NCBI GenBank assembly: GCA_964472015.1
Contig: CAYYIP010000016.1
Span: 1-44,552, forward strand
Direction of reading: 5' to 3'
Length of the DNA: 44,552 nt
DNA from: JAAYTD01 sp964472015
GTDB taxonomy: Bacteria; Bacteroidota; Ignavibacteria; Kapaibacteriales; UBA2268
Numbering within the stretch: position 1 is the stretch's first letter; each line of letters starts with the position of its first letter. A model generated the notes under the pieces. It had not been told where the DNA came from. It did not search any database and saw only the letters and a program-made list of their open reading frames with translations. The position numbers were made by a program, and so were the translations under genes. Below are positions 44,380 to 44,552 of the stretch, in pieces.

Positions 44380-44552
44380 ATGTCGAAAGCAAAAGAAATG
44401 AAAAAAATTAAAATTGGATTATTATTAGGCATTGCTGCTGGAGTTATTGATGTAATTCCAATGGTTATACAAAACCTGACATGGGATGCAAATATATCTG
44501 CATTTACTATGTGGATTGTTGTTGGAATTCTAATTGCAACAATTGAGTTAAA
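44380..44552 (+). CDS. Small membrane protein (3' end beyond window)
   Basis: The frame is open from ATG 44380 (or the in-frame ATG at 44398, MKKIKIGLLLG, which is the more natural start) to the window end. Two hydrophobic helices are visible (KIGLLLGIAAGVIDVIPMVI and AFTMWIVVGILIATIEL). The 44380 ATG overlaps the stop of a short upstream frame (RIVAEIFENERKKTG). Family not recognised. Confidence 0.6.
   Translation, partial: MSKAKEMKKIKIGLLLGIAAGVIDVIPMVIQNLTWDANISAFTMWIVVGILIATIEL

Noticed and set aside
37127..44552. Prophage
   Set aside because: No capsid, tail, terminase, lysis or phage integrase gene.

Overview
The window is very AT-rich (coding DNA about three-quarters A+T by eye, long A/T-only spacers) and looks like a chromosomal scaffold of an FCB-group bacterium: Bacteroidota or a sister lineage such as Ignavibacteria/Kapabacteria. 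The reasons are C-terminal type IX secretion (T9SS) sorting domains on several secreted proteins, an ExbB-ExbD-ExbD-TonB cluster, IgGFc-binding-type and DUF1566-type surface proteins, a DUF4175-like giant membrane protein, sparse Shine-Dalgarno sites, and several matches to the Bacteroidota promoter form TTG-N17-23-TAnnTTTG. The exact phylum is inference. There are no rRNA or tRNA genes, transposases or CRISPR arrays that I can see. A run of 100 Ns (10318-10417) marks a scaffold gap.

Layout. 1-5101: the tail of an upstream gene, a secreted HExxH metallopeptidase-like protein, a membrane-anchored unknown, then a LemA / DUF3137 / five-helix membrane protein operon. 5183-10417 (minus): surface proteins, namely an IgGFc-binding-domain T9SS protein and two tandem copies of a beta-propeller T9SS protein. 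The second copy is cut by the gap; the two are identical at the 3' end and different at the 5' end. 10697-37070 is mostly housekeeping: nadB, a winged-helix-like/membrane protein, nusB, dprA, an Omp85-type protein, a GH57 branching enzyme with a GT4 glycosyltransferase, a lipoprotein beta-propeller, a solitary nuoD, a DUF4175-like protein, a DUF374 acyltransferase, an RNase E/G, dxr, a TonB-dependent receptor, lgt, and exbB-exbD-exbD-tonB ending at a textbook terminator.

37127-44552 is a different kind of DNA. Small unrelated genes all lie on the plus strand and differ in base composition. They are separated by 110-140 bp imperfectly palindromic elements with GCACATAAC/GTTGTGTGC-like or GCCTAAC/GTTGGTG-like ends. 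I read this as an integron-like gene-cassette array without an integrase in view (attC-like sites at 38264-38400, 40753-40864, 41966-42107, and a possible upstream end at 37557). Its cargo is a membrane protein/XRE regulator pair, a markedly GC-richer T9SS protein built from three repeats of an unrecognised domain, a cytosolic trypsin-like protease, a truncated TfoX_N protein, a duplicated-domain lipoprotein, an orphan T9SS tail, a DUF1566-like protein and a small membrane protein running off the end. This is the most likely place for something undescribed.

Functional links: ExbB/ExbD/TonB would energise the TonB-dependent receptor; Lgt would modify the lipoproteins at 20247 and 42473; the CTD proteins need T9SS machinery encoded elsewhere; the GH57/GT4 pair suggests alpha-glucan metabolism.
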